Of a DNA stretch of 37,196 nt, positions 34,703 through 37,196 are shown piece by piece (the stretch's first letter is position 1; every line of letters starts with the position of its first letter). The DNA comes from an uncultured Eubacteriales bacterium (lineage in GTDB: Bacteria > Bacillota > Clostridia > Lachnospirales > Lachnospiraceae), in NCBI GenBank assembly GCA_949289145.1, contig CASEML010000118.1:1-37196 (forward strand). The letters are read 5' to 3'. The position numbers and the translations under genes were made by a program. Under the pieces are notes generated by a model that was not told the origin of the DNA, did not search any database, and saw nothing but the letters and a program-made list of their open reading frames with translations.

Positions 34703-35056
34703 TTATGACAATTCTGCGAATTGTGACATCATGCTTGCGGCACTAAGGGCAAACGGCTTTGATTCTTTTGAAAACTCATATTGCCCTAAGATAGTACTAT
34801 ATTTACTTCCACTATATTGGTTTACGAAAATAGCATCGTAAAATCGATTAATCACTTCTTCCCTTGTAACCAGTTTCTTTCCATCTTCTTTTTCAAATGT
34901 TTCATCTCTATTTAACATATTTGCTAACAAACGATTATCCTCATCTATATCTAATAATTCTTTCAATGGTTCAATATCTCGTCCATTAACAAAATTATCA
35001 TATTTTGTAATATCGGCAATTTTTAATCCAATAAGCAAAGGAACAATATACATCAA
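34703..35056 (-). CDS. C-terminal piece of the KAP NTPase, after in-frame stop
   Basis: 117 codons (from TTG 35056; ATG 35053 is next) in exactly the same frame as the KAP gene, separated from it only by TAA and two codons. The text MYIVPLLIGLKIADITKYDN, followed by FVNGRDIEPLKELL, continues the KAP protein smoothly, so this is the missing C-terminal domain rather than a separate gene. Reinitiation is conceivable because starts lie seven to ten bases after the stop and an AAAGGGA lies upstream. Otherwise it is the untranslated tail of a pseudogene. It ends 19 bases before the TIR gene. Confidence 0.7.
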   Translation of the reverse strand: MMYIVPLLIGLKIADITKYDNFVNGRDIEPLKELLDIDEDNRLLANMLNRDETFEKEDGKKLVTREEVINRFYDAIFVNQYSGSKYSTILGQYEFSKESKPFALSAASMMSQFAELS

Positions 35057-35062
35057 TATAAG

Positions 35063-36067
35063 TTAACGTCCCTTTCCATCAGGAAACGAAAAATCATATT
35101 TATTGTTATCATGAGTTGGTTCATACACTGCTGCTTTAATTTGTGAATAAAAACGTGTTATTTCACGTAATTCAAAATTATACATTTTTATGATTCTTTT
35201 TGTTACTATATCAACATAATATCTAGACTCAAGCCCCATTTCGCTATAAAATTTTTCCATATTAGCTGGTGGAATAGAAATTCTCAAGTCAAAAAATCTA
35301 TCTAAATATCTACAAGAATCAAAATCCACACCATAATAATGCTTTATTGTATGTTGCAGTTGTTCCAAATTAACAGAAAAAACAAATGTAATTCTATCAT
35401 CATATATGTAATGCTTTATTTGTTCAAGAAGATGAACTGCAAAAGTTGGTTTACATCTATCCAATTCATCAATAAAAATAACTAATCGGTTTCCTCTTTC
35501 TGCTAATAAACCAGCAAAAAAATCTTTAATTTTTTGTTCTACATCTTTCTGCTCTTTAAATTTTGTAAATGGATCTTCTGATGTAAGAGCATCCTTTATT
35601 CCATTAACATTATGACCACTTATTGCCTCAATGATTGCTCCTGCTGTTTTAACAATACTTATATCAGACAACGAAAAATCAATACTTAGTTGCTTTGTAA
35701 TCTCATAAATTAATGATAATACTGGTTCAGTGTCATTATCATTTTCCCATGCATCGTAATATACAGCTATACTATAATTTTCATTTTCTCCATCGTTTTT
35801 AGGAAAAGGAAGTCTAACTGTAGCTTTTGCTTTAGTTTCTTCATCTATTGCACTTGACGGATTTAACGCATTGATAACCATTTTGGTTTGTCTAACAAAA
35901 AAAGTTTTTCCACTTCCCCATCTTCCATCAATTGCAATTGCACTGGCTGATTCTTGAGCTTGCAAAATATTATAAAAATAAACAATATCTTTATTTCTAT
36001 TGATTGTGTCATTATACAAAGTTTCTATCAGATTTTCCTCTGTAGGTAGCATTTCATACTTTTTCAT
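35063..36067 (-). pseudogene. KAP-family P-loop NTPase, interrupted by TAA
   Basis: 334 codons from ATG 36067 (GGAG 13 bases upstream; TTG 36073 is a possible start). Walker A IDGRWGSGKTFFVRQ at 48-55, the KAP feature IAVYYDAWENDNDTEPVLSL at about 100-119, an inserted helical segment (about 130-180), and Walker B RLVIFIDELDRCKPTFAV at 194-210, then FVFSVNLEQLQHTIKHYYG, typical of KAP NTPases such as PifA and QatA. The frame stops at 35063-35065 (TAA), after DGKGR, with homology continuing in the same frame for about 119 residues. A CAA to TAA change (Gln) would explain it; the intact protein would have about 454 residues. Some KAP proteins have membrane helices in the insert; none is evident here. 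Confidence 0.8.
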
Positions 36068-36140
36068 AAGCAAAATCACTCTCCTTTTTATAAACCCGTC
36101 CAATATATATTATATCCTCAAAGCCGACTTTTTTCTATAG

Positions 36141-36167
36141 AAAAACGCCCCAGCCAAGCCGGAGCGT
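36141..36167 (-). terminator. Terminator after the integrase gene
   Basis: Leftward: ACGCTCCGGC, loop TTG, GCTGGGGCGT, then TTTTTC; a ten-base GC-rich stem with two G-U pairs. It lies 13 bases after the integrase stop and separates it from the KAP-TIR operon, which must have its own promoter in the 73 bases before 36067. Confidence 0.88.
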
Positions 36168-36179
36168 CATCCCTCTTCA

Positions 36180-37196
36180 TTAAATTGCCTTAAACATCTT
36201 CTGCGCCATCGGTTTCTCATTCTTCTTTTCAATCTCCGTCTGTGCCTTTCGGAAATCTTCCATCCTTTTCAGTTCTTCCTCGGCATCATCAAATCCGATA
36301 TGCGTGTACACATTCATTGTAACTGATATATCCGAATGCCCCATGAGGTACTGCAGTGTCTTAGGATTCATTCCCGATTTTGCCATATTGCTACAATAGG
36401 TATGTCGGCACACATGAGGCGTGATATTAGGCATCTGCACTCGGTAGATGTCATTATATCTGCCGACCATGTGGTTGAATCGGTGCTGCCAGTGCATTGC
36501 CACAAGCGGCATGCCATTGTCATCGTAGAAAAGGAATCCACTGTAGCCATCAATGGACTTTTCCACTCTGGGTGCAGTCCTGTCCTCGATGATTGCCCGA
36601 AACATTTCTGCCACATCCTCTGTGATCGGCAGTACCCTTGTTCCGGCATCTATCTTTGTGGTTTCGATGATATATCGCATATCTGACGTTCTCTGCAACT
36701 GATGGTCGATATTCACTGTCCTTTTCTCAAGATCAATGTCTTTCAGCGTCAATCCACAGAACTCTGATATTCGCATTCCTGTATGAAAAAGTATGTAAAC
36801 TACTTCATAATATTTACAGTACACCACATCGTCATGCACAAACTTTAGGAACTTTCGCATCTGGTCTCTGGAAATTGCCTCTCTTGTGACAGCATCATTT
36901 ACCAATACTCCGGCAAGCTGAAATCCGAATGGATTCTTTACAAGAATGTCATCGTCCACTGCCATCTGAAAAGCTGGTCTTAACACACCCCGGATAGTAT
37001 GAATGGAACTGTAACTTTTTCCATCTTCCTGTTGCAGCTTGATGAGAAATAACTTGGCATCTGATGTTTTCACACTTCGGATTGTCTTTTTCCCGAAAGA
37101 CTCCTTTGCAAGTAGTCTCTGTACTGGTCAATCATTTTGGTAACACTTTGTTCGATAAATATCTATTTGTAACGAGCTTCCATTGGTGTTAAATAG
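36180..37196 (-). pseudogene. int: Tn916-like tyrosine integrase, N-terminal part broken
   Basis: The open part 36180-37073 (297 codons, nominal GTG start) holds the whole catalytic domain: TGMRISEFCGL (Arg), TTKIDAGTRVLPI (Lys), TPHVCRHTYCSNMAKSG (His-x-x-Arg), LMGHSDISVT (His) and MNVYTHIGF (nucleophile Tyr), as well as the end of the core-binding domain (SDAKLFLIKLQQEDGKSYS). Upstream, similarity continues (LAKESFGKKTIRSVK) without a start, then jumps to another frame (VTKMIDQYRDY) at about 37110, and an in-frame TAG follows at 37163-37165. The arm-binding N-terminus, if present, is outside the window. The gene is probably dead, fixing the element in place. Confidence 0.85.

Overview
The window looks like chromosomal DNA of an AT-rich, Gram-positive gut Clostridium relative, most likely family Lachnospiraceae. 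Evidence is protein style (dapAB, pepF, tandem-OB SSB-like protein, gltX next to a UvrD-like helicase), strong AGGAGG-type ribosome sites, TTGACA-17-TATAAT promoters, a lysine riboswitch and a CIRCE operator. Almost all genes are on the minus strand; only cspA and typA are on plus. I saw no rRNA, tRNA or CRISPR array.

Left part (1-5200), accessory: a seven-gene operon of small proteins reads leftward from a promoter at 3521-3549 (nucleoside phosphorylase, flavin-reductase-like protein, SRPBCC protein, DUF4177, DUF3795, AlkD-like HEAT protein, DUF3788 cut by the window edge). Next come a small unknown protein, an XRE regulator and a SymE-like protein. This block abuts a comM/yifB gene cut off exactly where its Walker B motif should begin, so about 5194 looks like the edge of an inserted island or a deletion.

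Middle part (5200-33400), core: helicase-gltX-phosphohexomutase operon; a secreted NlpC/P60 wall hydrolase with a possible WalR box; acetyltransferase; NAD-dependent epimerase; cold-shock protein; dipeptidase with a eukaryotic-type HisA; an Asn/Asp-rich lipoprotein; dapA-dapB behind a lysine riboswitch; corrinoid adenosyltransferase; SSB-like protein; typA; pepF-glpK-acetyltransferase; a cell-surface pullulanase broken by a frameshift; htpG with a perfect CIRCE operator lying upstream of its promoter; and a low-molecular-weight tyrosine phosphatase.

Right part (about 33420-37196), an integrative element remnant: four copies of a GTAGTAAA-type motif resembling Tn916-family integrase arm sites, then a TIR-domain protein (TIR + zinc ribbon + winged helix), a KAP-family P-loop NTPase split by one in-frame TAA codon, a strong terminator, and a Tn916-like tyrosine integrase whose N-terminal part is broken. 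The KAP NTPase + TIR pair sits between the integrase and the element end, where mobile elements often carry anti-phage cargo. It is the best candidate here for an undescribed defence system, although this copy may be inactive.
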